Origin: JAAUQA01 sp036351435
Lineage (GTDB): Bacteria; Pseudomonadota; Gammaproteobacteria; Competibacterales; Competibacteraceae
Direction of reading: 5' to 3'
Assembly: GCA_036351435.1 (NCBI GenBank)
Contig: JAZBPA010000075.1
Coordinates: 1 to 11,535, forward strand
Length of the DNA: 11,535 bases
A model generated the notes under the pieces. That model did no database searches. It saw nothing but the letters and a program-made list of their open reading frames with translations, and had not been told where the DNA came from. Position numbers and translations under genes: made by a program. Shown piece after piece: positions 1 to 6,449 of the stretch (position 1 is its first letter; every line of letters begins with the position of its first letter).

Positions 1-166
1 CAAACGCGGCATTGAGAGCGGCCAGTTGAACCAGTGCGATACTTTTGGGGCTAAGCAGCTTTAGGAGGCGAATACTAATCTCAAACAACGCATTTTCGAG
101 CCCTTTGCGTGTTTTTATGGAATTTGAAAGTTATTATCTAGAGAAAAGGCTTGCAAGAAACTCCCT
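1..166. other. Left-edge sequence without a confirmed gene
   Basis: No complete gene is visible here. On the + strand one frame is open from base 2 to a TAG at 62-64 and could be the last 20 codons of a gene starting outside the window. On the - strand a frame is open from about 138 down to base 1, encoding a leucine-rich stretch, but it has no ATG with a ribosome site. The two readings exclude each other and neither can be preferred. The AT-rich stretch at 110-145 presumably carries the promoter of the following ATPase gene, but no pair of -35 and -10 boxes with good spacing was found. Confidence 0.3.
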
Positions 167-1321
167 ATGCATATCACCCATGTCGAACTAAAAAACTGGC
201 TTAATTTCCGTAAGGTGGATGTGAATCTATCAGAATCGACCTACCTGATCGGTCCCAATGCGTCGGGAAAATCGAACTTCCTTGATGTCTTCCGCTTCTT
301 ACGCACCGTATCCAGTCCATCCGGCGGCGGCCTGTTGAAAGCGGTCGCCGAACGGGGCGGCCTTAAGAAGCTGCGCTGCCTGCAGGCACGGCGGGATACG
401 GAGGTCCGTATAGAAGCGTGTGTAGTTGACGGGTCAGGAGAAACGCAGAAAACTTGGCTTTACAGCCTTGGTTTCAAAAGCGAGGGTACGGGACGCCAGC
501 GCCCTGTAGTTACCGAAGAAAAGGTCAAATGCAACGGCAAGTGTCTTCTTAATCGACCCGACAACCAGGACAAAACAGATAAGGAGCGCTTGATCCAAAC
601 CCACTTAGAACAAGTCAGTGCCAACGTCCAGTTTCGAGCGCTGGCAGAGTTTTTTGCTTCAACTAAGTACCTTCATCTGGTGCCCCAATTGCTAAAGTTC
701 GCGGATCGTATCGGTGGGAACCGATTGGAAGAAGATCCTTTTGGACAGGGCTTCTTGGAGGAACTTGCACGCACACCGGCTAATACAAGAACCGCACGAT
801 TGAAAAAGATTCAGCGGATCTTGAATAAGGCCGTCCCCCAGTTCCAAGAACTCCGCTTCGCGCGAGACGAGACCACTGGCCTTCCACATCTGGAAGCCCG
901 TTACGAACACTGGCGACCTCAGGGAGCCTGGCACCGTGAAGATCAGTTTTCTGACGGCACATTACGACTGATCGCTCTCTTCTGGGCAATGCTGGCTGGC
1001 GACTCGGTTCTCCTAATGGAAGAACCGGAGCTATCGCTTAATGACGCCATTGTTTCGCAGCTCCCGTTGATGATCGACCGGATTAAGCGTCAAGCGAAGT
1101 ACCGGCGACAGGTACTCATCACCACCCACAGCGAGGCACTTCTCGCCAACCCCATTGATGCTCCCTCAATACTGTTGGTGACTCCGACTGCTGATGGTTC
1201 CGAGATTCGCGCTCCGAACGAGCAGGAGTCGGCAATGTTGGCCACTGGTCTACTACCCTCGGAGGTGCTATTGCCGAAGGCACGGCCGAAGAAGGCGGAA
1301 CAACTCGCGCTTTTCAAATGA
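167..1321 (+). CDS. AAA family ATPase (ABC-type, RecF/OLD-like)
   Basis: A 384-aa cytoplasmic ATPase of the SMC/RecF/OLD-like (AAA_21-type) class. Visible motifs in order: Walker A GPNASGKS at residues 29-36; an ABC-signature-like FSDGT at 261-265; Walker B VLLMEEPE at 281-288 with the catalytic glutamate after the acidic residue; and the switch histidine in ITTHSEA at 318-324. The part between Walker A and the signature (about 60-240) is the variable insertion usual in this class. No C-terminal TOPRIM domain is fused to it, unlike full-length OLD nucleases. Its stop overlaps the next start in ATGA, so the two products are probably made and act together. There is no clear Shine-Dalgarno before the ATG, but the N-terminus (ITHVELKNW) is typical and no better start exists. 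Such ATPases are common in phage-defence pairs; that role is inferred from architecture and neighbours. Confidence 0.85.
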   Translation: MHITHVELKNWLNFRKVDVNLSESTYLIGPNASGKSNFLDVFRFLRTVSSPSGGGLLKAVAERGGLKKLRCLQARRDTEVRIEACVVDGSGETQKTWLYSLGFKSEGTGRQRPVVTEEKVKCNGKCLLNRPDNQDKTDKERLIQTHLEQVSANVQFRALAEFFASTKYLHLVPQLLKFADRIGGNRLEEDPFGQGFLEELARTPANTRTARLKKIQRILNKAVPQFQELRFARDETTGLPHLEARYEHWRPQGAWHREDQFSDGTLRLIALFWAMLAGDSVLLMEEPELSLNDAIVSQLPLMIDRIKRQAKYRRQVLITTHSEALLANPIDAPSILLVTPTADGSEIRAPNEQESAMLATGLLPSEVLLPKARPKKAEQLALFK

Positions 1322-1908
1322 TCGCATTCGCAATCGCCACGGAAGACGCGCTTAGCGAGGCGGTCGCCGAGAAACTGCTAGCGCAAAAGGGCGTCTGCGA
1401 TATACACGCAAGAATACGCAAGGAAGGCTCTGGCTATCTTAAAAAACGCGTAGCGGAACTCAATCGCTTGGCGGAAAAAGTGATGCCAGTGTTGTTGATC
1501 ACCGACTTGGACCAGAAACGTTGCCCAGCCAAGATAATCGCTGAGTGGTTGCCGACGCCCCGTAATGAACGACTGTTGTTTCGCGTTGCGGTGCGGGAAA
1601 CGGAATCTTGGGTGCTGGCGGATCGCGCGGCCTTTTCCAGTTTCATAGGTATCTCGATCGCTGCTATGCCAACCGCACCGGATGAGCTATCGGACCCCAA
1701 AACCACTTTGCTGAACCTAGTGCGTAAATCTTCAAACAGGGATCTGAAACAAGACATCTTGCCTGCGAAAGGGTCCACCTCACTGATTGGCCTTGGATAT
1801 AACAGTCGGCTTTGTCATTTTGTTCATTCTCATTGGAAAAGTGCCAGAGCAGCGGAATGTTCACCGAGTTTATCGCGGGCTCTGTCGCGCATCCAAGTTC
1901 TGTGCTGA
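1318..1908 (+). CDS. Small TOPRIM-like partner of the ATPase (DUF4276/RloB-like)
   Basis: A 196-aa protein whose ATG overlaps the stop of the ATPase gene by four bases, indicating translational coupling. It shows a TOPRIM-like layout: an early acidic ATED at residues 7-10 followed by a helix, then a hydrophobic strand ending in DLD at 63-65. A conserved-looking RETESWVLAD at 93-102 resembles the E-x-W-LAD motif of DUF4276/RloB-type proteins that travel with AAA ATPases. The C-terminal third (GLGYNSRL at 158-165) has no motif I can name. By analogy with OLD and PARIS-like pairs, it may be a metal-dependent nuclease or effector controlled by the ATPase. This is inference: the first acidic residue sits in an unusual context, so catalysis is not assured. 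Family assignment by eye is moderate; the reality of the gene is near certain. Confidence 0.65.
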   Translation: MIAFAIATEDALSEAVAEKLLAQKGVCDIHARIRKEGSGYLKKRVAELNRLAEKVMPVLLITDLDQKRCPAKIIAEWLPTPRNERLLFRVAVRETESWVLADRAAFSSFIGISIAAMPTAPDELSDPKTTLLNLVRKSSNRDLKQDILPAKGSTSLIGLGYNSRLCHFVHSHWKSARAAECSPSLSRALSRIQVLC

Positions 1909-2019
1909 ATCCAATTTAGCACAGATCCTATCCTAGCCGGTTAATCAAAATAGCCGGCAAGCGATCCCATTCACTTTACAACGCCCCGAGTTCTGGGAAG
2001 CACCTTTTCAACGTTTAGG

Positions 2020-2047
2020 TTGTCAACTATGTCCACTAATTTACATT
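2020..2047 (+). promoter_or_regulatory. Candidate promoter of the AbiE-like pair
   Basis: TTGTCA at 2020-2025 and TACATT at 2042-2047 are separated by 16 bp and lie 30 bp before the antitoxin ATG, giving a short leader. Five of six and four of six bases match the sigma-70 consensus. Further upstream the heptamer TAGCCGG occurs twice, at 1934-1940 and 1951-1957 (17 bp apart), a possible site for the winged-helix antitoxin. The rest of the 168-bp gap (1909-2076) shows nothing else. Confidence 0.4.
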
Positions 2048-2076
2048 CGTCCACGCAACATGGATAATTCATATCT

Positions 2077-3099
2077 ATGGACCAAAAACCGCAATCTAAC
2101 CACGTTAAACTGCTCGACAACGCGCTACGAATGCTCCGTAGCTACGGCGTTGTTGCAGAAGTCGAAACGCGGGATGTTCAGCTTGAGCACACTCGTGCTG
2201 ATGCCCTAATTCACATCGGATACAGCGACAAAAAATTCTGTTGCATCGCAGTGTTGAAGCGAAATTTGCGGCCCGCGACGCTCGGTGTGGCCATCCACCA
2301 GCTTGAGCAGATCGGGAAGCAGGGGCTATTGATCGCAGATTACGTCACGCCTGCGATGGCGGAAGAACTGCGTTCACACAAGATTCCTTTTGTTGACTCG
2401 GCGGGCAATGCCTACTTGGAACAACCCTCTCTTCTAATATGGGTGAAGGGCCAGCGGCCGCATGAACTGGTGCGCGCGGAGAAGCGCGGCGGACGCGCAT
2501 TCCAATCCGCCGGATTACAGGTGCTTTTCGCGCTGATATGCCACCCGGAATGGGTCGATACGTCGTATCGGGAGATTGCGCAAAAGGCCGGTGTTGCACA
2601 TGGTACGGTGGGCTGGGTAATGGCTGAACTGCCAAAGCTTGGCTTTGTATCTCAGTTGCGTGGTAAAAGGCGTCTTCTGCAGCGGGAGCGATTACTCCAA
2701 CAGTGGACGGAGTTTTATCCCCACACACTGCGGCCGCGCATGGTTTTGGGGCGTTATCGTGCGGAAACACTGAGTTGGTGGAAAACAATCGATCCAGCAA
2801 AATACGGAGCGGTGCTCGGTGGCGAACCGGCTGGCGGTCGTATAACGCAATACCTTCGTCCAGGTACAGCAACATTCTATGCTGAGAAAGTCGATCCTCA
2901 CTTGCAGGTCGATCTGAGGCTACGTAACGATGTCAATGGCAACGTCGAGGTGTTGCGTCGCTTCTGGACATTCACCAACGAAGATACAGCTCTTGCCCCT
3001 GATCCACTCGTTTATGCCGACCTCATGGCCACAGGCGACGCGCGCTGCATCGAAACTGCCAAGATGGTCTATGAGCGCATCTTCAGCCAGAGTAATTGA
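2077..3099 (+). CDS. AbiEi-type antitoxin / winged-helix regulator
   Basis: A 340-aa protein of the type IV toxin-antitoxin AbiEi family (COG4861-like). Residues 40-125 resemble a degenerate nuclease-like core: ADAL at 41-44, and AVLK at 58-61 where a PD-(D/E)XK fold would carry an E-x-K. A winged helix-turn-helix follows at about 145-200 (YREIAQKAGVAHGTVGWVMA). The C-terminal domain ends in PLVYADLMATGDAR at 310-323, a stretch typical of AbiEi C-termini. In AbiE systems this protein represses its own promoter and neutralises the nucleotidyltransferase. The next gene starts inside its last ten codons, as expected for a coupled antitoxin-toxin pair. The ATG at 2077 has only a weak ribosome site; an upstream ATG at 2061 is in another frame. 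Family call is good; the vestigial nuclease reading is inference. Confidence 0.8.
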   Translation: MDQKPQSNHVKLLDNALRMLRSYGVVAEVETRDVQLEHTRADALIHIGYSDKKFCCIAVLKRNLRPATLGVAIHQLEQIGKQGLLIADYVTPAMAEELRSHKIPFVDSAGNAYLEQPSLLIWVKGQRPHELVRAEKRGGRAFQSAGLQVLFALICHPEWVDTSYREIAQKAGVAHGTVGWVMAELPKLGFVSQLRGKRRLLQRERLLQQWTEFYPHTLRPRMVLGRYRAETLSWWKTIDPAKYGAVLGGEPAGGRITQYLRPGTATFYAEKVDPHLQVDLRLRNDVNGNVEVLRRFWTFTNEDTALAPDPLVYADLMATGDARCIETAKMVYERIFSQSN

Positions 3100-3943
3100 T
3101 TTATCACGCCGGGACGACCTGCGTTGGCTGGCGCAACTTTTAGCAGAGATAAGCGAAGCAGCACCCTCAGTGGAACCTTTACTTGTGGGTGCACTTGCGC
3201 GCGACCTACTGTTGCATTATGGCTATGGCATACGCATCACAAGAGCAACAGAAGACATCGACTTGGCTATCGTGGTATCCGACTGGCAGGAATTTGAAGC
3301 AGTTCGAAACGCTTTGCTTGCAGGTGGCTGCTTTGTGCCTCATAAGGGAGCAATGCACAAGCTGCGGCATCGTAGACATGGTTGGGTCGATCTGGTGCCA
3401 TTCGGTGCCGTTGAACGACTAGATGGAACAATCGCTTGGCCACCCGGTGGCGAAGAGATCATGGCTGTGTTTGGATACCAGGAAGCAAGCGTCACTGCGG
3501 CCCACGCGCTATTGCCTCAGGGACAAGTGGTGCGAGTTGTTTCGCTACCTATGCTTGCCGCACTCAAGCTACTGGCTTGGAAGGATCGGCATAAATTCGC
3601 ACCGGGAAAAGACGCTATTGATCTGATGCTCATTCTCCATAGCTACCTTGAAGCGGGAAACACTGAGCGTCTGTATGGCGATATGGCCTATCTCCTGACC
3701 GACGATTTCGACTTTGAACCGACCGGGGCATGGCTTGCTGGCCGGGATATACACACGCTCCTTCAACAACACAGCAGCCGTGCCGATACAATGATCAAGC
3801 GTGCTGCTGAAATCTTGCTTCCAGAACTTGACCTCGACGGCTCACTTACTCTAGTTATGCAAATGAGTGCCGCAGAACCAGAGCGAGCACACCAACTTCT
3901 GGCTGCGTTCTACCGGGGCTTGACAGGCGCCAATAAACCATAA
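3071..3943 (+). CDS. Nucleotidyltransferase toxin, AbiEii-like
   Basis: A 290-aa DNA polymerase beta-type nucleotidyltransferase. The helix-strand start has VGALARD at 39-45. The metal-binding pair is in TEDID at 60-64 (D62 and D64), and a third acidic residue lies in VDLVPF at 106-111 (D107). KLLAWKDR at 166-173 and KDAIDL at 180-185 fit the conserved second domain of AbiEii/AbiGii toxins. The frame is open further upstream to an ATG at 2930, but that part only mirrors the antitoxin gene, and the protein similarity begins just after 3071; the overlap is thus 29 bp. AbiEii enzymes transfer nucleotides to an RNA target and arrest growth when antitoxin is lost or phage attacks. The exact substrate here cannot be told. 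The acidic residues look intact, so an active enzyme is likely. Confidence 0.8.
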   Translation: MSASSARVIDLSRRDDLRWLAQLLAEISEAAPSVEPLLVGALARDLLLHYGYGIRITRATEDIDLAIVVSDWQEFEAVRNALLAGGCFVPHKGAMHKLRHRRHGWVDLVPFGAVERLDGTIAWPPGGEEIMAVFGYQEASVTAAHALLPQGQVVRVVSLPMLAALKLLAWKDRHKFAPGKDAIDLMLILHSYLEAGNTERLYGDMAYLLTDDFDFEPTGAWLAGRDIHTLLQQHSSRADTMIKRAAEILLPELDLDGSLTLVMQMSAAEPERAHQLLAAFYRGLTGANKP

Positions 3944-3955
3944 AACACCCGCTAA

Positions 3956-4048
3956 TAAGTACCTGAACAATAATTCTCCCGACGCCAGCACAGGTTGGAC
4001 GAAGCCTTGTAAGCGCAAAAGACCGGAGAACTTTCGTCGAGGTACTTA
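3956..4048. repeat. Long imperfect inverted repeat downstream of the toxin gene
   Basis: The arm TAAGTACCT at 3956-3964 is matched exactly by AGGTACTTA at 4040-4048. An inner arm TTCTCC at 3974-3979 is matched by GGAGAA at 4025-4030. The unpaired stretches between outer and inner arms are both 9 nt, so the structure is symmetric. A further CGCT (3950-3953) can pair with AGCG (4053-4056) outside. The central 45 nt show no strong pairing. It could be a structured 3' end of the toxin transcript, a protein-binding site, or a relic of a small mobile element; no flanking target duplication was found. Confidence 0.5.
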
Positions 4049-4052
4049 CTGA

Positions 4053-4069
4053 AGCGATCCCGTCTCGCT
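4053..4069 (+). terminator. Small hairpin after the AbiE-like operon
   Basis: AGCGA at 4053-4057 pairs perfectly with TCGCT at 4065-4069 around a 7-nt loop. It lies about 110 bp after the toxin stop. No run of T follows, so an intrinsic terminator is only a weak proposal. Confidence 0.25.
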
Positions 4070-4115
4070 GTTACAAATTGTCACCAACTGCTACCAACCA
4101 GACATCATAGGCTTA

Positions 4116-4180
4116 CAAAAAGCATTTACAGTAATCGCAAACAATGGCTTTTTGGGAACGGTCCTCACCGTTAATGCTTT
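4116..4180 (+). promoter_or_regulatory. Leader with competing hairpins before the binding-protein operon
   Basis: CAAAAAGC at 4116-4123 pairs with GCTTTTTG at 4147-4154, and ATT (4124-4126) with AAT (4143-4145) extends this stem with one bulged G. The overlapping segment AAAGCATT at 4119-4126 also pairs exactly with AATGCTTT at 4173-4180. Enclosed by that second pairing is a perfect hairpin, AACGGT (4157-4162) with ACCGTT (4167-4172) around a 4-nt loop. The two long pairings use the same left arm and exclude each other. The structure ends about 40 nt before the GTG start. It may act as an attenuator or as a protein-binding region; no known riboswitch was recognised, and no clear promoter boxes were found. 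Confidence 0.4.
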
Positions 4181-4222
4181 CAAAAAATAATAAATTTCAT
4201 CATTGCCAGCCGGTTTAACACA

Positions 4223-5311
4223 GTGAACAACACACTTTCGTTATTGCTGCACAGATCGTTGTTAACGCTGTTGATTCTATTTTGCCAGTTATCCGGAGCG
4301 AGCAGTGTCGGGGCTGCGAAGCCTGCAGTAGCTCCAGTTGAAGAATTGCGCTTTTTGAACTGGCCCGGTTACATTGATCCTGAAGTCGTCAAGGAATTTG
4401 AGCACCGATTTAACTCGCAAGTCACGATGTCCTATTTTGAGAGCGACGACGCGCGCGATGATATTTTGGTCGACAGTGATGGCCAGAATTATGATGTCGT
4501 AGTCATCAATCGCTCGAAATTCTCCGTTTATCGGCGACGGGGTTGGCTTGCTCCGCTCACTGAGGATGAAATTCCGAATATACGCCACATTGAACGGCGC
4601 TGGTTAGAGTCCCATGCCGATGCAGTCGGTTATGGTGTGCCTTACTCGTGGGGAACCACAGGGATCGCTTACCGAGCGGATTTAGTGCCGGAACCGATCA
4701 CCCGTTGGCAACAGATTCTTTCGCCCGATGAAGCGTTGCGCGGCAAAATCATTATGGTAAACACCGCGCGAGATGTGGTCGGGATGGCGCTTATGGCGCT
4801 TGGTTATTCGGCTAGCAGTATTGATCTCCAGCATCTGGAAGCTGCCGAAGCGTTATTGTTGGCGCAAAAACCCTATGTCAAAAGCTATTCGTATGTTTCC
4901 CTGAGCAAGCAATCAGAGCTGGTCGATGGCCGTGCCTGGGCCACGATGATTTACAACGGTGACGCATTAACATTACAGGCATTCAACCCCAATATCGTTT
5001 ATGTCGTGCCGGAGGAAGGGAGCGAGTTGTGGATCGACTATTTGGTTGTGCTGTCAGCCTCACCGCATCAGTCATTGGCCAAGGCCTTCATCAATTTTGT
5101 CAATGAGCCAAGAAACGCCGCGCGTATAGCCCGCTTTGTGAACTATGCAACGCCAAACAAGGCTGCTGAGGAATGGCTTCCTACGGAGTTCCTTCAAGAT
5201 GCTCTCATTTATCCGAGCGCTGAAATATTGAAGCGCTGCGAATCCTATTCCGAATGGCCACCGCGTGTGGCCAAACAAGTCAACAGTATCTTCTCGCAGT
5301 TGCTGCAATAG
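4223..5311 (+). CDS. PotD/NspS-like periplasmic binding protein, copy 1
   Basis: A 362-aa periplasmic substrate-binding protein of the spermidine/putrescine (PotD/PotF) class. Residues 11-32 form a signal peptide with hydrophobic core LLTLLILF; the cysteine at 21 follows a phenylalanine, so it is not a proper lipobox and a soluble protein is expected. Family marks are LNWPGYIDP at 45-53, VPYSWGTTGIAYRAD at 139-153, MIYNGDA at 242-248, LWIDYL at 269-274 and YATPN at 308-312. By eye against PotD, the pocket aromatics W47, Y50, W270 and Y308 and acidic D272 are kept, while the PotD tryptophan before NG is Y244 and the PotD Tyr85 position is serine. The start is GTG with no evident ribosome site; no better start keeps the signal peptide. 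It heads an operon with a close paralogue and a GGDEF-EAL sensor and no transporter genes, pointing to NspS-like signalling. The ligand is unproven. Confidence 0.85.
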   Translation: MNNTLSLLLHRSLLTLLILFCQLSGASSVGAAKPAVAPVEELRFLNWPGYIDPEVVKEFEHRFNSQVTMSYFESDDARDDILVDSDGQNYDVVVINRSKFSVYRRRGWLAPLTEDEIPNIRHIERRWLESHADAVGYGVPYSWGTTGIAYRADLVPEPITRWQQILSPDEALRGKIIMVNTARDVVGMALMALGYSASSIDLQHLEAAEALLLAQKPYVKSYSYVSLSKQSELVDGRAWATMIYNGDALTLQAFNPNIVYVVPEEGSELWIDYLVVLSASPHQSLAKAFINFVNEPRNAARIARFVNYATPNKAAEEWLPTEFLQDALIYPSAEILKRCESYSEWPPRVAKQVNSIFSQLLQ

Positions 5312-5343
5312 CGTTTTGGTGGGTTTCTTCTGCAAGTTCAGAT

Positions 5344-5350
5344 AGGGTGA
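5344..5350 (+). promoter_or_regulatory. Ribosome binding site of binding protein copy 2
   Basis: AGGGTGA lies 8 nt before the ATG at 5359. It supports that start over the in-frame ATG at 5254, which sits inside copy 1 and would add 35 residues mirroring that gene. Confidence 0.6.
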
Positions 5351-5358
5351 GATTATTT

Positions 5359-6441
5359 ATGTGCACTACTCATTCGCTTAATTCCATTAGCATTCTTATC
5401 ACCACCTTGTTGGCTTGTTTTGCTTCGTTGACCGCAGCAACGGAACCATCGAATGCTGAATCACACCAGGAATTAACGCTGTTGAACTGGTCTGAATACA
5501 TTGAGCCTACGGTTGTCCAGGCGTTCGAACAGCAGTTCAAAGCGAAGGTAAAAGAAATCTATTTCGAGAGCGATGATGACCGTGACGCGATGTTGGCTGA
5601 AACCGACGGCCTCGGTTACGATCTCGTGCTAGTAAATCAGGGGCGATTAGCTGATTACTACCGGCGGGGTTGGTTGGCGCAATTAGATGAGCAAAAAATC
5701 CCGAATCTTCGCCATATCGACCCGCTTTGGCGGAACTTTCGGGCGGAGCTGGCTGGTTATGGTGTGCCATATTTTTGGGGTACGACCGGCATTGCTTATC
5801 GGGCTGATCTGGTATCGGAGCCCATCACCCGCTGGCAGCAAATCTATCGGCCCCAGGAGACGCTGCGCAATAAAATTATCATGATAAAGAGCGCTCGTGA
5901 AACAGTCGGTATGGCGCTCAAAGCACTCGGGTACTCAACTAACAGCACTGATTTATTGCAGCTTAGTGCAGCTGAAACCTTGTTGATGCAGCAAAAGCCG
6001 TTTGTAAAAGACTATTCTTATCCTTCATTGAATGAAAACGCCGATTTGGTCACCGGCCAAGCCTGGGCCACGATGATATATAACGGCGATGCGCTGGCGT
6101 TAAAAGAACATCATGAGCGTATCGTTTACACGCTGCCGGAGGAAGGTGGCGGGATTTGGGTGGATTATTTAACGGTGACGCAATCTTCTACCCGAAAGGC
6201 GTTGGCGATGGCGTTTATCAATTTCCTGAACGAGCCGGAGAATGCCGCAAAAATCGCCCGTTTCGTATACTTTGCAACGCCTAATCAAGCGGCTGAAAAG
6301 TTGCTGCCGACTGAGTTTTTAAATGATCCGGTGATTTATCCTAGTGAGGCTGCGCTGCAAAAATCGGAATTCCTAACCGACTTGCCCCCGCGCGTGGCGA
6401 AGCGCTACAACGGCATCTTCATGCAGCTTCTGGAACATTAG
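5359..6441 (+). CDS. PotD/NspS-like binding protein, copy 2 (predicted lipoprotein)
   Basis: A 360-aa paralogue of the preceding gene, alike over its whole mature length: NWSEYIEP at 43-50, YFESDDDRDAML at 68-79, WGTTGIAYRAD at 140-150, YNGDA at 241-245 and IWVDYL at 266-271. The N-terminus differs. It has a hydrophobic core and LLAC at 17-20, which reads as a lipobox, so this copy is probably anchored to a membrane; its n-region lacks a lysine or arginine. Pocket positions differ from copy 1: F305 replaces Y308, and SARE at 178-181 replaces TARD. The 47-bp gap to copy 1 and the 8-bp gap to the sensor gene make one operon. The pair arose by tandem duplication followed by divergence. The role proposed, presenting a polyamine-like ligand to the sensor, follows NspS-MbaA of Vibrio cholerae and is inferred. 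Confidence 0.87.
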   Translation: MCTTHSLNSISILITTLLACFASLTAATEPSNAESHQELTLLNWSEYIEPTVVQAFEQQFKAKVKEIYFESDDDRDAMLAETDGLGYDLVLVNQGRLADYYRRGWLAQLDEQKIPNLRHIDPLWRNFRAELAGYGVPYFWGTTGIAYRADLVSEPITRWQQIYRPQETLRNKIIMIKSARETVGMALKALGYSTNSTDLLQLSAAETLLMQQKPFVKDYSYPSLNENADLVTGQAWATMIYNGDALALKEHHERIVYTLPEEGGGIWVDYLTVTQSSTRKALAMAFINFLNEPENAAKIARFVYFATPNQAAEKLLPTEFLNDPVIYPSEAALQKSEFLTDLPPRVAKRYNGIFMQLLEH

Positions 6442-6443
6442 GA
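6440..6443 (+). promoter_or_regulatory. Ribosome binding site overlapping the copy 2 stop codon
   Basis: AGGA at 6440-6443 begins within the TAG stop of copy 2 (6439-6441) and lies 6 nt before the ATG at 6450. The layout favours translational coupling of binding protein and sensor. Confidence 0.55.
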
Positions 6444-6449
6444 CCATTA

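Noticed and set aside
1..138. Leucine-rich open frame on the - strand at the left edge
   Set aside because: No ATG or ribosome site is seen, and a competing + strand frame covers the same bases; too short to decide.
2345..2875. Open frame of 176 codons on the - strand
   Set aside because: It lies wholly inside the antitoxin gene, is rich in proline, arginine and alanine, and has no recognisable motif; a shadow of the coding strand.
2930..3070. Upstream in-frame extension of the nucleotidyltransferase to ATG 2930
   Set aside because: These 47 codons are an alternative reading of the antitoxin gene and show no family similarity; the ATG at 3071 is a better start.
3956..4048. Inverted repeat as an integron attC site or a complete MITE
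   Set aside because: No conserved attC core boxes at the ends and no target-site duplication next to the arms.
5254..5358. Longer start for binding protein copy 2
   Set aside because: It overlaps the end of copy 1, and the ATG at 5359 has AGGGTGA at good distance and begins a normal signal peptide. A GTG at 5347 would add an arginine but has no ribosome site.
4223..6441. Reading the two PotD-like proteins as part of a polyamine uptake transporter
   Set aside because: No permease or transport ATPase gene is present; the partner gene is a GGDEF-EAL sensor, which fits signalling better.
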